Below are positions 36,380-46,201 of a stretch of 64,000 nucleotides of DNA, one piece after another. The notes under the pieces are model-generated. The model was not told where the DNA came from. It saw only the letters and a program-made list of their open reading frames with translations, and ran no database searches. A program made the translations under genes and the position numbers. The DNA comes from SKVR01 sp964491395 (lineage in GTDB: Bacteria; Bacteroidota; Bacteroidia; Bacteroidales; UBA7960), in assembly GCA_964491395.1 (NCBI GenBank), contig CAZBGI010000008.1, positions 19,240 through 83,239 of the forward strand, written 5' to 3'. The first letter of the stretch is position 1, and the number at the start of each line of letters is the position of its first letter.

Positions 36380-38149
36380 ATGCAAAAGAAATTTAACGGA
36401 CTGATTATCTTCGCGTTATTCGTGGGTTTACTGCCCTTGCAGGCAGAAGAACCATGGCAAACCTGGTATGAAAAACACGATGGCAACAGCACACCTTCCT
36501 ATGAGGAAACCATGGCTTACTGTCAGCGTCTGGCTGAAAGTTCCCCGATGATTCATTTGGAAACATTTGGGAAAAGCCACCAGGGACGCGATTTAGCGGT
36601 GCTCATTGTTAACAGGCAAGGCAATTTTGAACCGCAGAGCAATTCCGGCGAAGAGCAACTTGTGGTGATGGTTCAGGCCTCTATTCATGCGGGCGAGCCG
36701 GTGGGTAAAGATGCAGGATTGCTGTTGTTAAGAGATATGGCCATTCACGGAGAACACCTTCAATACATGGACAACATAACCCTTATTTTTGTACCGATAT
36801 TGAATGCTGACGGTCATGAGCGTTTCGGGCCTTATAACCGCATCAACCAGAATGGACCGGAAGAAATGGGCTGGCGTACCAATGCCCGAAACCTGAACCT
36901 GAACCGTGACTTCCTGAAAGCCGATGCCAAAGAAATGCAAGCCTTACTCAAACTCTGGCATCAATGGAATCCTGATTTTTTCATTGATACCCATTCCACC
37001 AACGGCGGAGATTATCAATATGCCATGACCTATGCCCTGGATATCTTTGGTGGTGCCGATCCTGGCCTTATCAACTGGATCAGGGAAAATTATGTGCCGG
37101 ATATGGAAAGATCAATGGAGAAGGATAATTACCCTATTTTCCCTTATGTTACTTACCGTTCATGGCACGATCCGCGCAGCGGACTGCAAAGCAGGGCTGC
37201 TCATCCCATGTTTTCCCATGGATATGCTTCTGAACTCAACCGTCCCGGTTTGTTGCTGGAAACCCACATGTTGAAACCTTATAAGGACAGGGTTGAATCA
37301 ACCTACCATATGATCAAGAACACCCTGCGCCTGCTTCATGAAGATAAACAACTTAAAAAGGTCATAAAAGAAGCGGATAAATATACTGCTTCTGAGACCT
37401 TTCGGCAGAAAGAATTTCCTCTCCGCTGGGAACTTACATCGGATTCAACAATGGTAGATTTCCTGGGAGTAGAATACATGCAAAAACAAAGCACTCTCAG
37501 CGGAGGCAACTGGTTCATTTATGAAGCTGATAAACCAGTTACCTATCAAATTCCCTGGTTCAACCAGAACAGACCTTCCTACAGTGTTTCCTTGCCTGAA
37601 GCTTACATCATACCTGTGGAATACCACGATATAATTGAGCGACTGCAGCTTCATGGTGTAGAGATGTCCTTTCTTGAGGAAGATCGCTTCATTCCGGTGG
37701 AGACCTATCGCTTTAACGATGTGCAACTTACATCCCGCTCCACTGAAGGCCGTCAAACCGCTTCCTTTTCTACCGAGATCATTAAAGAAGAAAGAAAATA
37801 CATGAAAGGTTCGGCAATTGTGCCGATGAATCAGGCTCGTGCACGTATTGTTGCCCACGCGCTGGAACCCATGGCTCCGGGTTCATTTGCATATTGGGGT
37901 TTTTTTAATGCCATTTTTGAAAGAGTGGAATATTTTGAAAGCTATGTGATGGAAGCTATGGCCCGTGAAATGCTGGCCAACGATCCCTCTCTCAGACAAG
38001 GACTGGACAAAGCCATCAAAGAGAATCCCTCCATGGCAGAGAATCCTTATGCTATCCTTTCCTGGTTTTATGAGCAAACACCTTATTACGACCAAAGGCA
38101 CAACATGTATCCTGTCGGGAGAATCATCAGCAACAATTTGACAGACTAA
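36380..38149 (+). CDS. Secreted M14-family metallopeptidase
   Basis: 589 residues with a signal peptide (ending LPLQA). M14 carboxypeptidase core: QASIHAGEPVGK (His103, Glu106), NADGHERFGPYNRINQNGP, NARNLNLNRD (substrate carboxylate binding), DTHSTNGG (His205) and Glu294 in GLLLETHML. The C-terminal 260 residues are an extra region of unknown role without a T9SS sorting domain, so it is probably periplasmic or surface-attached. It differs clearly from the T9SS carboxypeptidase at 27414-29135 and belongs to another M14 branch. Confidence 0.9.
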   Translation: MQKKFNGLIIFALFVGLLPLQAEEPWQTWYEKHDGNSTPSYEETMAYCQRLAESSPMIHLETFGKSHQGRDLAVLIVNRQGNFEPQSNSGEEQLVVMVQASIHAGEPVGKDAGLLLLRDMAIHGEHLQYMDNITLIFVPILNADGHERFGPYNRINQNGPEEMGWRTNARNLNLNRDFLKADAKEMQALLKLWHQWNPDFFIDTHSTNGGDYQYAMTYALDIFGGADPGLINWIRENYVPDMERSMEKDNYPIFPYVTYRSWHDPRSGLQSRAAHPMFSHGYASELNRPGLLLETHMLKPYKDRVESTYHMIKNTLRLLHEDKQLKKVIKEADKYTASETFRQKEFPLRWELTSDSTMVDFLGVEYMQKQSTLSGGNWFIYEADKPVTYQIPWFNQNRPSYSVSLPEAYIIPVEYHDIIERLQLHGVEMSFLEEDRFIPVETYRFNDVQLTSRSTEGRQTASFSTEIIKEERKYMKGSAIVPMNQARARIVAHALEPMAPGSFAYWGFFNAIFERVEYFESYVMEAMAREMLANDPSLRQGLDKAIKENPSMAENPYAILSWFYEQTPYYDQRHNMYPVGRIISNNLTD

Positions 38150-38202
38150 GCCGGCATAAGTTTATTGTCTGCCTTCGTCTATTTCAAAAGTTTTACAGCG
38201 TA

Positions 38203-38241
38203 CGGGCCCCATTGACAAACAAGCATGGTCAATGGGGCCCG
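38203..38241. terminator. GC-rich hairpin between convergent genes
   Basis: Perfect 14-bp arms CGGGCCCCATTGAC / GTCAATGGGGCCCG with an 11-nt loop. It sits between the ends of the M14 gene (38149) and the repeat protein (38276). It lacks a T run on either side, so it is a terminator by position only. Confidence 0.6.
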
Positions 38242-38275
38242 GGGTGATAAACAACTCTGTACCGGTAAATTTTGC

Positions 38276-39559
38276 CTAGCGGATAACAAAGGTTATCCCC
38301 GCCCTGGCACCGGTCCACCATTGGGCAGTATGATCGTTCCATTGGTAATCATGAAAACTTCTTTGGGTAAGTTCGAGATCTTCAGCGGAATATTCATGGG
38401 TGGTTTTGTAGATATGATTATAAAGAACCACCCCTCCAAACAATTGCAAACGTTCATGTAAACTATGGTAATAGAGGGCACGAAACTCATTGAGGAGGTT
38501 GGTATTTTGATTTTTCCACCAATCCCATTCATGGTAAATCTGGTAGGAATGAGCTTCCAGCTGAAGGAAAGATCTCTGCGGAGAAAGTTTTATCCTGGAA
38601 CCAATGCCGTACCCGGTGGCAGAGAACGTTTTATCCTCCATGGGCTTTGCCCCAACAGAAAAGATATTATAAAAAGCAGAAACGCCAATTTTATAAGACA
38701 GGTTGGCATACATGACATCGCTTGCCGAGAGTTCCAACTGCCTTAAACCACCCTTTCGCGTAATGCTGAGAAAACCCACAGGCACTCCTGAAATGGTATC
38801 ACTTACATTGATAAATCCAAGCTGGAAACCTTCAACTTCGCGAGCAGCATTCAAAAAGCCGGCTACCTGAAATCCCTGTACATCGCCAGCCACATTCATA
38901 AATCCGGCAAGCTGGATACCCTGCATATTTCCTGCCGATATATTGCCAAAACCAGCACCGTAAACTCCTTGTGAATCTCCCCCACTAACATTCATGAAAC
39001 CTGCCCCCATGGCACCCATAGTATTTCCGCCTGATACATTCATAAATCCTGCACCGCCAATCCCCTCAACATTTCCCCGTGTTACATTCATAAACCCGGC
39101 CCCGCTGACAGAGCGGCTATTGTCATCGGTAACATTCATGAAGCCTGCGGCTTTTATTCCATTATGCTCCTCTCGAATGGTATTGAGAAATCCCGCAAGA
39201 TGAACACCTTCTGAAGCACCATTAACAACATTAACAAAACCGGCCCACTGAAATCCATAAAAGTTATTTCTTACTACATTGCCAAAACCCGCCACCTGAA
39301 GTCCATCAACATTGCCGTTTGTTATGTTCATAAAACTTCCTGCTTCCAGCCCCTGCACACCCCCGGTAAGTCCCATAAATAAATTGAGGCTTATATTATA
39401 TTGATGGTTCCGGGTTTGAGTGCCATCGGTTCCCAAAAAAGGAAATATACTTAGCTGAAAATCGCGTACGGACTTTTCATCAGGCGATTGACTCTTTAGC
39501 GGGAGAACCCATAACATGGAAAGCATCAAAATAAAAATCTTTACTGGTCTTCTACACAT
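38276..39559 (-). CDS. Surface repeat protein with GF-x-N-V repeats (LA_2272-like)
   Basis: 427 residues with a signal peptide (ending LPLKS). Residues about 60-300 hold about 13 tandem units of 17-20 residues centred on AGF(M/G/V/L)N(V/I/T), for example GAGFMNVSGGNTMGAMG. This is the pattern of the LA_2272-type surface repeat family. The last 130 residues are long amphipathic strands (SRIKLSPQRSFLQLEAHSY; RLQLFGGVVLYNHIY) ending in GARAGITFVIR, like a small outer-membrane barrel. The repeats probably form a stacked beta structure. Function unknown; repeat number may vary. Confidence 0.7.
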   Translation of the reverse strand: MCRRPVKIFILMLSMLWVLPLKSQSPDEKSVRDFQLSIFPFLGTDGTQTRNHQYNISLNLFMGLTGGVQGLEAGSFMNITNGNVDGLQVAGFGNVVRNNFYGFQWAGFVNVVNGASEGVHLAGFLNTIREEHNGIKAAGFMNVTDDNSRSVSGAGFMNVTRGNVEGIGGAGFMNVSGGNTMGAMGAGFMNVSGGDSQGVYGAGFGNISAGNMQGIQLAGFMNVAGDVQGFQVAGFLNAAREVEGFQLGFINVSDTISGVPVGFLSITRKGGLRQLELSASDVMYANLSYKIGVSAFYNIFSVGAKPMEDKTFSATGYGIGSRIKLSPQRSFLQLEAHSYQIYHEWDWWKNQNTNLLNEFRALYYHSLHERLQLFGGVVLYNHIYKTTHEYSAEDLELTQRSFHDYQWNDHTAQWWTGARAGITFVIR

Positions 39560-39711
39560 TGTTTCTACAGATTAAGAATTTAAAAAAACATTTAACGGTA
39601 TCGGTTTATCAACCTACGTACCATAACATATAACTCATTTAGATTCTGCAACATATCTTTTTTAAGAGAAAGCAGAAAAGATAAAAAAAACGGAAAGTAA
39701 CCGATTTAGGT

Positions 39712-39725
39712 GTTCACAAGTGAAC
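39712..39725. promoter_or_regulatory. Palindrome GTTCAC-aa-GTGAAC
   Basis: A perfect 6+2+6 palindrome in the 221-bp gap, 153 bp upstream of the repeat protein and 56 bp past the end of the symporter gene. It could be an operator, but nothing else supports this. Confidence 0.25.
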
Positions 39726-39780
39726 AGGATTGTTCGTTTTGCAACACCTATGACTTTGGTAAAATATTATATTTTAGAAC

Positions 39781-41238
39781 TTATAATGCTTTCTCCCTGC
39801 GAGATAAGGCCCACAATCCCAGGGCAGTGATTCCTCCGTTTACAATCAGAATCTCAAATCCAAACTGATATCCCCATAGGAGTTGTTCTGAATGTATACT
39901 TAGCAGATAGCTGATAACGGGAGAAGCAATACACAGAAGTGGCACCCATTTATCACGGACTTTTAGTCGGGTATATAAACCAATAAAATACAACCCCAAC
40001 AAGGGTCCGTAAGTATATCCGGCAATGGTAAAGAGCTTGCTGATAAGCGCGGCATCATTAATAGCTCTGTAACCAATAATGATAAACAGAACGATTATGG
40101 AAAAAGCAATGTGCACAACATAGCGGATTTTTTTGATTTTTTGCTCTGTCATGTCGGGTCTTCTTTTCAATCCCAGAAAATCAATACAAAAAACCGTGGT
40201 AAGAGCTGTAAGTGTCCCATCGGCACTGGAGTAAGCTGCAGATATCAATCCGAAAAAGAAGGTTAATCCGGCAGCAACGCTAAGGTACTGTAAGGCCAGT
40301 GTAGGAAACAAATCATCAGAAGTATGCGGCAAAACAATATCATACTGGCCGGCGTAAATCCAGAGCACAGCTCCCAGAAACAAGAACATTAAGTTGACCG
40401 GAATAAGAATAAATCCAAAGGTAAATATATTTTTTTGCGCATCTCTCAGGTTGCGGCAACTTAAGTTCTTCTGCATCATATCCTGATCCAGTCCTGTCAT
40501 AACAATGGTAATAAACATACCGGCAAAAAACTGCTTCAGGAAAAACCGCGGATCCGTATAATCGGTAACAAACATTTTGGTGTAACCCCGGGAAGTGGCC
40601 TCTCCCCATAAATCGCCCAGGCTCATCCCCAAAGAGTTGGCAATGATAAAAATCGTGATTATTACAGCCGAAATCATAAACGTGGTTTGCAGTGTATCAG
40701 TCCATACAATGGTCTTGATCCCGCCCTGGAAAGTATACAACAATATAAGCACCATAAACAACCCCACAGTGATTCCAAAAGGGATTCCCCAATGGTCAAA
40801 TACGAACAACTGCAACACATTTACCACCAAAAACATACGAAACGAGGTGCCAATCAGGCGGGAAATGATAAAATAAAACGCCCCTGTTTTGTAGGATGAA
40901 AACCCAAACCGCTTTTCCAGATAGGTATAAATGGAAGTTAGATTCATCTTATAATATATGGGCAGCAGCACCAGGGCAATGACAAAATAACCTGCCAGGT
41001 ATCCCATAACCAATACCATGTAAGAAAAGCTTTCAGCCTCCACCAAACCAGGAACAGACATGAAAGTTACACCACTCAATGAGGCTCCTATCATGCCGTA
41101 AGCTACCACATACCAGGGTGAGTTTCGATTACCCAGAAAATAAGCCTCGTTATTGGCTCTGCGTGCTGTAATACGCGAAACAGAAAAAATCAGCAGGGTA
41201 TAAATCAGGAAACTAAATAATATGATCTGCGAGGTCAT
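39781..41238 (-). CDS. Sodium:solute symporter (SSS family)
   Basis: 485 residues, about 13 hydrophobic helices, typical size. N-terminal helix MTSQIILFSFLIYTLLIFSVSRIT, then AYFLGNRNSPWYVVAYGMIGASLSGVTFMSVPG, the unwound first-helix Na+ site of SLC5 proteins. Later LFFGLISAAYSSADGTLTALTT carries the Ser/Ala-rich Na2-site helix. The substrate cannot be told. Inner membrane. It is 76 bp after the DUF4249 gene, on the same strand, and could be part of the same unit. Confidence 0.93.
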   Translation of the reverse strand: MTSQIILFSFLIYTLLIFSVSRITARRANNEAYFLGNRNSPWYVVAYGMIGASLSGVTFMSVPGLVEAESFSYMVLVMGYLAGYFVIALVLLPIYYKMNLTSIYTYLEKRFGFSSYKTGAFYFIISRLIGTSFRMFLVVNVLQLFVFDHWGIPFGITVGLFMVLILLYTFQGGIKTIVWTDTLQTTFMISAVIITIFIIANSLGMSLGDLWGEATSRGYTKMFVTDYTDPRFFLKQFFAGMFITIVMTGLDQDMMQKNLSCRNLRDAQKNIFTFGFILIPVNLMFLFLGAVLWIYAGQYDIVLPHTSDDLFPTLALQYLSVAAGLTFFFGLISAAYSSADGTLTALTTVFCIDFLGLKRRPDMTEQKIKKIRYVVHIAFSIIVLFIIIGYRAINDAALISKLFTIAGYTYGPLLGLYFIGLYTRLKVRDKWVPLLCIASPVISYLLSIHSEQLLWGYQFGFEILIVNGGITALGLWALSRREKAL

Positions 41239-41314
41239 GCGCTTAGGGGTTTAAAATTTCAAGCGGCAAAAATAGGGAAAGTTTTTAAAACCTATTTCAG
41301 GAAAGAATAGTATT

Positions 41315-42274
41315 TTACTTTGCAGGATCAAAGGCACGAATCATATAGTCTTTTCGGTTGTATCCTCCGAAGGCTCCAAGTCCTCCCTCTATATTGCTGT
41401 AAATATGCACTGACTCGGCAAAAGGAAAATCCTCACCATAATAAAAATAATCATCTACGCTCTGATGAAAACGGTAATAGGCAAAATCAGTCTGCAAGAC
41501 AAAAACAAAAACAGAGTCAATACGTTGGCTGGTTTCACCCTGACCCTGCGACCCATCAAAATCAATCCACCCATAATACTCTCCCTTAAAATTGTACAAC
41601 GCTCCTTCTTCATCACTAAAAAACTCATTACCCCGTTCAAGCCATAGCTCCTGAGAACCAATAAATACGGTATCATTATTCCCATAATCATTAATCTGGT
41701 AAGAACGGACAATTCCACCGGTTCGGAAATAGTTGGGTTCTGAGGTTTTCTGTGGCCTCACGTTCCACCCTAAGAGTATTTCCGTACCTTCAAAATTGTC
41801 ATGTACAATACGTATATCGTCAAAAGAAACATCATCCACTCCAAATTCAGGCACTAAGCATTCGGCCTTCACCGTTTCTCCCTCAGAAGATTCTGCTTTC
41901 AGCTCATAAGACTTACCCGCCTCCACAGGAAATTGAGATGCAGGAATCGTAAAAGCCTTCAGGTTGTAATCATAAGATAATTGGATGAATTCACCTCCCT
42001 TAGGAGCCAGAAATACATCAGCATCATCATTTACAGGTGCTACCTGCCCAGAGGCCATGGTATGGGGGATGCTGCGGTGAACAAATACCTTTATCAGCGA
42101 ATCCTGTGGTGAGATAAAAGAATTAACCACCAGTTGAGGCTCACTGCCCGGAATATCCACATTTTCTGCTTCTGACAAAAAGAAATCCTCACAGCCTGTA
42201 AACAACAACACCACTAAAGAAATCAGGAGTATATTAAAAGTGTATCGACGAATTTTTAGTGCATTTTTTGTCAT
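41315..42274 (-). CDS. DUF4249 lipoprotein, partner of the TonB receptor
   Basis: 319 residues with lipobox LFTGCEDF. DUF4249 signs: PQLVVNSFISPQDSLIKVFVHRSIP at the start, ADVFLAPKGGEFIQLSYD, and an all-beta remainder. In Bacteroidota this family sits directly after a TonB-dependent receptor and probably forms its surface-exposed partner, by analogy with SusD-like lids, though this is not proven. Here it starts 5 bp after the receptor's stop codon. Confidence 0.88.
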   Translation of the reverse strand: MTKNALKIRRYTFNILLISLVVLLFTGCEDFFLSEAENVDIPGSEPQLVVNSFISPQDSLIKVFVHRSIPHTMASGQVAPVNDDADVFLAPKGGEFIQLSYDYNLKAFTIPASQFPVEAGKSYELKAESSEGETVKAECLVPEFGVDDVSFDDIRIVHDNFEGTEILLGWNVRPQKTSEPNYFRTGGIVRSYQINDYGNNDTVFIGSQELWLERGNEFFSDEEGALYNFKGEYYGWIDFDGSQGQGETSQRIDSVFVFVLQTDFAYYRFHQSVDDYFYYGEDFPFAESVHIYSNIEGGLGAFGGYNRKDYMIRAFDPAK

Positions 42275-42279
42275 GACTT

Positions 42280-44700
42280 CTAGAATTTGAAATTAACACT
42301 GATAGAAGGAATGATAGGAAAAATACTCACCTGCATCAGTTCCCGGTTGGTTTCATATCCATCACTACCATTTCTCATTACATCTTCCCAGTAATAAAAG
42401 AAGGGGTTCTTGCGGCTGTAAGCATTGTATGCTCCCAGCTCAATGGTACGTTTCACGGGATATCCAAACCGGGTAATGTCTTTGTGAAATTGCAGCCCGA
42501 CATCAAGTCGCTGGTAAGAAGCGGCCCTGAAGCTGTTCTTCTTATCATATACATTGGCGGAATACCACCAGGGGTTGTTGTCTGAGTAATATTCCATATT
42601 GCCCGATACAGGATGGGTTATTACGGGAAAACGTCCCGTTCCCAGATCATAGGCATTGCCGGTAGCGTAAACCCAGGTAGCGCTAAAGGTCATTCCTTCA
42701 GATACTTCGTATATTCCCACCAGGGAGATGTCATGACGACGGTCATACCGGGCCCAGAATTTCTCACCGAAATTCAAATCATCAAACTGATGCTGGATCC
42801 AGGAAAGCGTATAACCCACCCAGCCGGTGAAACGACCTGCTTTCCGTTGAATCAGAAATTCAAGACCATAAGCCCATGCATCACCGGCAGTGATATTATC
42901 TTCCCACGAAAATTCTTTTGCATTCTCCGGATCTTCAACAAACAGGAAGGAAGCCCCTTCCTTGTACCCGATGATATCAGTAGATTCCTTGTAGTATCCT
43001 TCAATGGAGAACTCCAGGTTTCGTGGAAGCCAGTCCCAGGCAAAACCAGTGGCGACCTGCCAGGTACGTTGCGGAGCGATATTTCTCGTTGAGGGAACCC
43101 ACAGGTCGGTAGGTAAACCAATACCCGTAGTACTGAGCAAATGCACATACTGATTCATGGAGGCAAATGAAGCTTTCCAGCTAACTCCCGGATAAATGAC
43201 CAGGTTAGCGTTGAAACGTGGTTCCAGGTATTGGTAATTCTTTCCTTCTGTACGCAAATGACTGAACCGCAATCCCGGATTGATTTTCATGTAATCCCCA
43301 AAGGCAATCTCATCTTCCACATAAATGCCCGACTCCAGTGATCGGTGAATTTCTGCACTACGCTCAATGTTTCCTATATCATCATTGCGAAGCACAATGG
43401 CACTGGGTGTGAATCGGTGATTCAAAAACTGTACCCCGGCCCTGATATGATGGTTGGACAGTGGGTGCCAACTCAAGTCGTATTTTATGCCCACATCCTG
43501 AATACCGGAATTATAAGTCAGATCAAAGGCACTGGTTTCATTATGAAGGATATCATTGTATCTTTCTTTTGAATATATCTCAAGCAGATAATCAGAAAAT
43601 ACAAAAGAAGCATTGGCAAACAACCGATCGCTGAATATATGATTCCACCTTACTGTTGCGGTAGTATTTTGCCAGAACAATCCCCCTTCAGTGCTGTCTT
43701 CGAAGTCAGTACTTTTATACTCATCCTTAAAGAAAAACTTGTCCCTTCCCATATAGCTGCTTACAAAAACACGGTTATTGGGGTCAATATCATAATTTAT
43801 CTTTGAATTAAGGTCATAAAAATAGTATCCTCCAAACCCATCATCAGGCATAAAAGGACGGGTAAGGACATCGAGATATGTTCGCCTGCCCGAAATCAGG
43901 AAGGAGGCTTTGTCTTTGATGATGGGCCCTTCAAGCGTAAGTCGGCTGCTGATAATTCCTATACCACCCTCACCGGCAAACTTTTGCTTGTTGCCATCTT
44001 TCATCTGAATATCCAGCACCGAGGATAATCTTCCCCCAAAACGGGCCGGAAATCCCCCTTTGTACAATTGCATATTCTTCACGGCATCGCCATTAAAAAC
44101 GGAGATAAAACCAAACAAGTGATTGGCATTATACACAATGGCATCGTCGAGGATAATGAGATTCTGATCAGGCCCTCCACCTCTTACATAAAACCCGCTC
44201 GTACCTTCTGTTCCTGATTGCACGCCGGGCATTAGCTGTAATACCTTAAACATATCTTTCTCTCCCAGCAGGGAAGGAATATTTCGGGCCTGTTGAATCG
44301 GAATATCCAGGCGCGACATCTGGACAGTTTGCGAAATACGGGTAAGTCGTTCATCGGTTACCACCACTTCCTGGAGTTCAATACTGGGATCCAGTTCAAT
44401 GTCGAGCCGCAAATTATCAGTTAAAACCAGATTCTTAACTACCGGCACGTAACCTACATAAGAAAAGATTACTTCAACGCTGTCTGTGGGAAGTGTTATG
44501 GAATAAAAACCGTATGTATTGGATGAACTGCCAATGCGAAGATTGGGCTCATAAACATTGGCGCCAACGAGGGTCTCACGACTCCCCTTTTCATAAATGT
44601 ATCCGCTTATGGTATATTTGGTGGTTTGCCCGGATAAGAAGGTAATACCTGAAAACAAAACTATTACCTGGAAGAACAGTGCAATGAACGTTTTTTTCAT
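42280..44700 (-). CDS. TonB-dependent receptor with carboxypeptidase-regulatory-like N-terminal domain
   Basis: 806 residues from the ATG at 44700; an ATG at 44733 would put 11 non-signal residues in front of the signal peptide (MKKTFIALFFQVIVLFSG). Order: beta-sandwich (YTISGYIYEKGSRETLVGANV), plug (GEKDMFKVLQLMPGVQSGTEGTSGFYVRGGGPDQN) and a 22-strand barrel with the TonB-receptor end NFKF. No SusC-type FSVTG motif, so it is the DUF4249-linked group. It imports an unknown ligand through the outer membrane. First gene of a unit with DUF4249 and maybe the symporter. Confidence 0.93.
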   Translation of the reverse strand: MKKTFIALFFQVIVLFSGITFLSGQTTKYTISGYIYEKGSRETLVGANVYEPNLRIGSSSNTYGFYSITLPTDSVEVIFSYVGYVPVVKNLVLTDNLRLDIELDPSIELQEVVVTDERLTRISQTVQMSRLDIPIQQARNIPSLLGEKDMFKVLQLMPGVQSGTEGTSGFYVRGGGPDQNLIILDDAIVYNANHLFGFISVFNGDAVKNMQLYKGGFPARFGGRLSSVLDIQMKDGNKQKFAGEGGIGIISSRLTLEGPIIKDKASFLISGRRTYLDVLTRPFMPDDGFGGYYFYDLNSKINYDIDPNNRVFVSSYMGRDKFFFKDEYKSTDFEDSTEGGLFWQNTTATVRWNHIFSDRLFANASFVFSDYLLEIYSKERYNDILHNETSAFDLTYNSGIQDVGIKYDLSWHPLSNHHIRAGVQFLNHRFTPSAIVLRNDDIGNIERSAEIHRSLESGIYVEDEIAFGDYMKINPGLRFSHLRTEGKNYQYLEPRFNANLVIYPGVSWKASFASMNQYVHLLSTTGIGLPTDLWVPSTRNIAPQRTWQVATGFAWDWLPRNLEFSIEGYYKESTDIIGYKEGASFLFVEDPENAKEFSWEDNITAGDAWAYGLEFLIQRKAGRFTGWVGYTLSWIQHQFDDLNFGEKFWARYDRRHDISLVGIYEVSEGMTFSATWVYATGNAYDLGTGRFPVITHPVSGNMEYYSDNNPWWYSANVYDKKNSFRAASYQRLDVGLQFHKDITRFGYPVKRTIELGAYNAYSRKNPFFYYWEDVMRNGSDGYETNRELMQVSIFPIIPSISVNFKF

Positions 44701-44896
44701 GTGCATAAGAATGGGTGGATAGTGCTCTGGCAAAGGTGCAAAAAATTATTACAGATAACGTAGTGTCAAATTAATTATTTCTTAATTTTCAGATAAAAGT
44801 CAGAAATTATCATCCAGCCCGGTGAATGGTCTTGTTACCTTCCCTGAGATTGCGCTTAAACTATTTACCTTAAGGCTTGTTTAGATAAAAAAAAAC

Positions 44897-46195
44897 ATGA
44901 CCCAATATTCCGTTTTTTGGTTTCGCCGCGATTTGCGCCTGGTAGATAACAAAGGGCTCTATTATGCGCTGAAAGAAAAGAATAACCTCATCCCCCTGTT
45001 TATTTTCGATACAGACATTATTGACAGCTTGCCTGAAGATGATGCCCGGGTAGATTTTATTTATCAGAATCTCAGCAGCATGGAGCAAGAACTGAAACAA
45101 AAAGGAAAACACCTCCTGGTGCTGAAAGGAAAACCTATCGAAATCTTTCAAAACCTCTTAAATGACTACCCGATAAAAAGCGTTTACACCAACAAAGATC
45201 ATGAACCCTACGGTATAGAACGTGACAAGGAGATTGCAGGATTACTCAACGAGAAGGGTGTTGAATTTAAAAGTTATCTGGATCATTTGCTTTTCGATAA
45301 AGATGAAGTACTAAAGAGTGATGGTACACCGTACAACGTATTTACACCTTATGGCAAGAAATGTAAAGAAATATTATCATCCGGGCATTTAAAACATTAT
45401 AATTCGGAAAAACTACTTCATCACTTTGCAGAATTGCCAGACAGCAAGTTTCCCAGCCTGAGGGACATTGGATTTTCATCTCCTTCCCTTGATTTTCCCT
45501 CAAAAAAGGTAGGGAACTCCCTCCTTGAGCATTATCATCAAACACGCGATTACCCTGCAGAAAATGGAACTTCAAGGGTAGGAGTGCATTTGAGATTTGG
45601 AACTGTCAGTTTAAGGGGCCTGGCCCAAAAAGCCCTTAAAAAGAACGATACGTATTTGAATGAACTTTTCTGGAGAGAATTTTATGCCATGATATTATGG
45701 CACTACCCCAATGTGGTAAATGACTCATTTAAGCCCGCCTATGACAAAATACCCTGGCGCAACGATAAAGAGGAATTCGAAAAGTGGAAGGCAGGGAAAA
45801 CCGGTTACCCTATCGTAGATGCAGGAATGAGGGAGCTTGACCAAACGGGATATATGCATAACCGGATACGGATGGTAACGGCCAGCTTTCTTACCAAACA
45901 CTTGTTGATTGACTGGCGTTGGGGAGAAGCCTGGTTCGCGGAAAAGCTTCTTGATTATGAGCTTTCGAGCAACAACGGAGGCTGGCAATGGAGTGCAGGA
46001 AGCGGATGTGATGCAGCACCTTATTTCAGGATTTTTAACCCCATCACCCAACAACAGAAATTTGACCCGAAAGCCAGGTATATCCAAAGATGGGTTCCCG
46101 AATATGATACTGAAAATTATGCGGATCCTTTAGTGGATCATAAATTTGCACGGGAAAGATGTTTGTCAACTTTCAAAAAAGCCCTGAACGGATAA
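44897..46195 (+). CDS. phrB: Deoxyribodipyrimidine photolyase (CPD photolyase/cryptochrome family)
   Basis: 432 residues. It repairs pyrimidine dimers in light using FAD. N-terminal alpha/beta domain with FWFRRDLRLVDN; helical FAD domain with FWREFYAMILWHYP, YPIVDAGMRELDQTGYMHNR and NNGGWQWSAGSGCDAAPYFRIFNP (including the Trp and Asn around FAD). It resembles class I photolyases. An antenna cofactor cannot be told. It stands alone; the divergent neighbour is the TonB receptor, and the convergent lipoprotein starts its stop codon 7 bp away. Confidence 0.95.
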   Translation: MTQYSVFWFRRDLRLVDNKGLYYALKEKNNLIPLFIFDTDIIDSLPEDDARVDFIYQNLSSMEQELKQKGKHLLVLKGKPIEIFQNLLNDYPIKSVYTNKDHEPYGIERDKEIAGLLNEKGVEFKSYLDHLLFDKDEVLKSDGTPYNVFTPYGKKCKEILSSGHLKHYNSEKLLHHFAELPDSKFPSLRDIGFSSPSLDFPSKKVGNSLLEHYHQTRDYPAENGTSRVGVHLRFGTVSLRGLAQKALKKNDTYLNELFWREFYAMILWHYPNVVNDSFKPAYDKIPWRNDKEEFEKWKAGKTGYPIVDAGMRELDQTGYMHNRIRMVTASFLTKHLLIDWRWGEAWFAEKLLDYELSSNNGGWQWSAGSGCDAAPYFRIFNPITQQQKFDPKARYIQRWVPEYDTENYADPLVDHKFARERCLSTFKKALNG

Positions 46196-46201
46196 ATCGG
46201 G

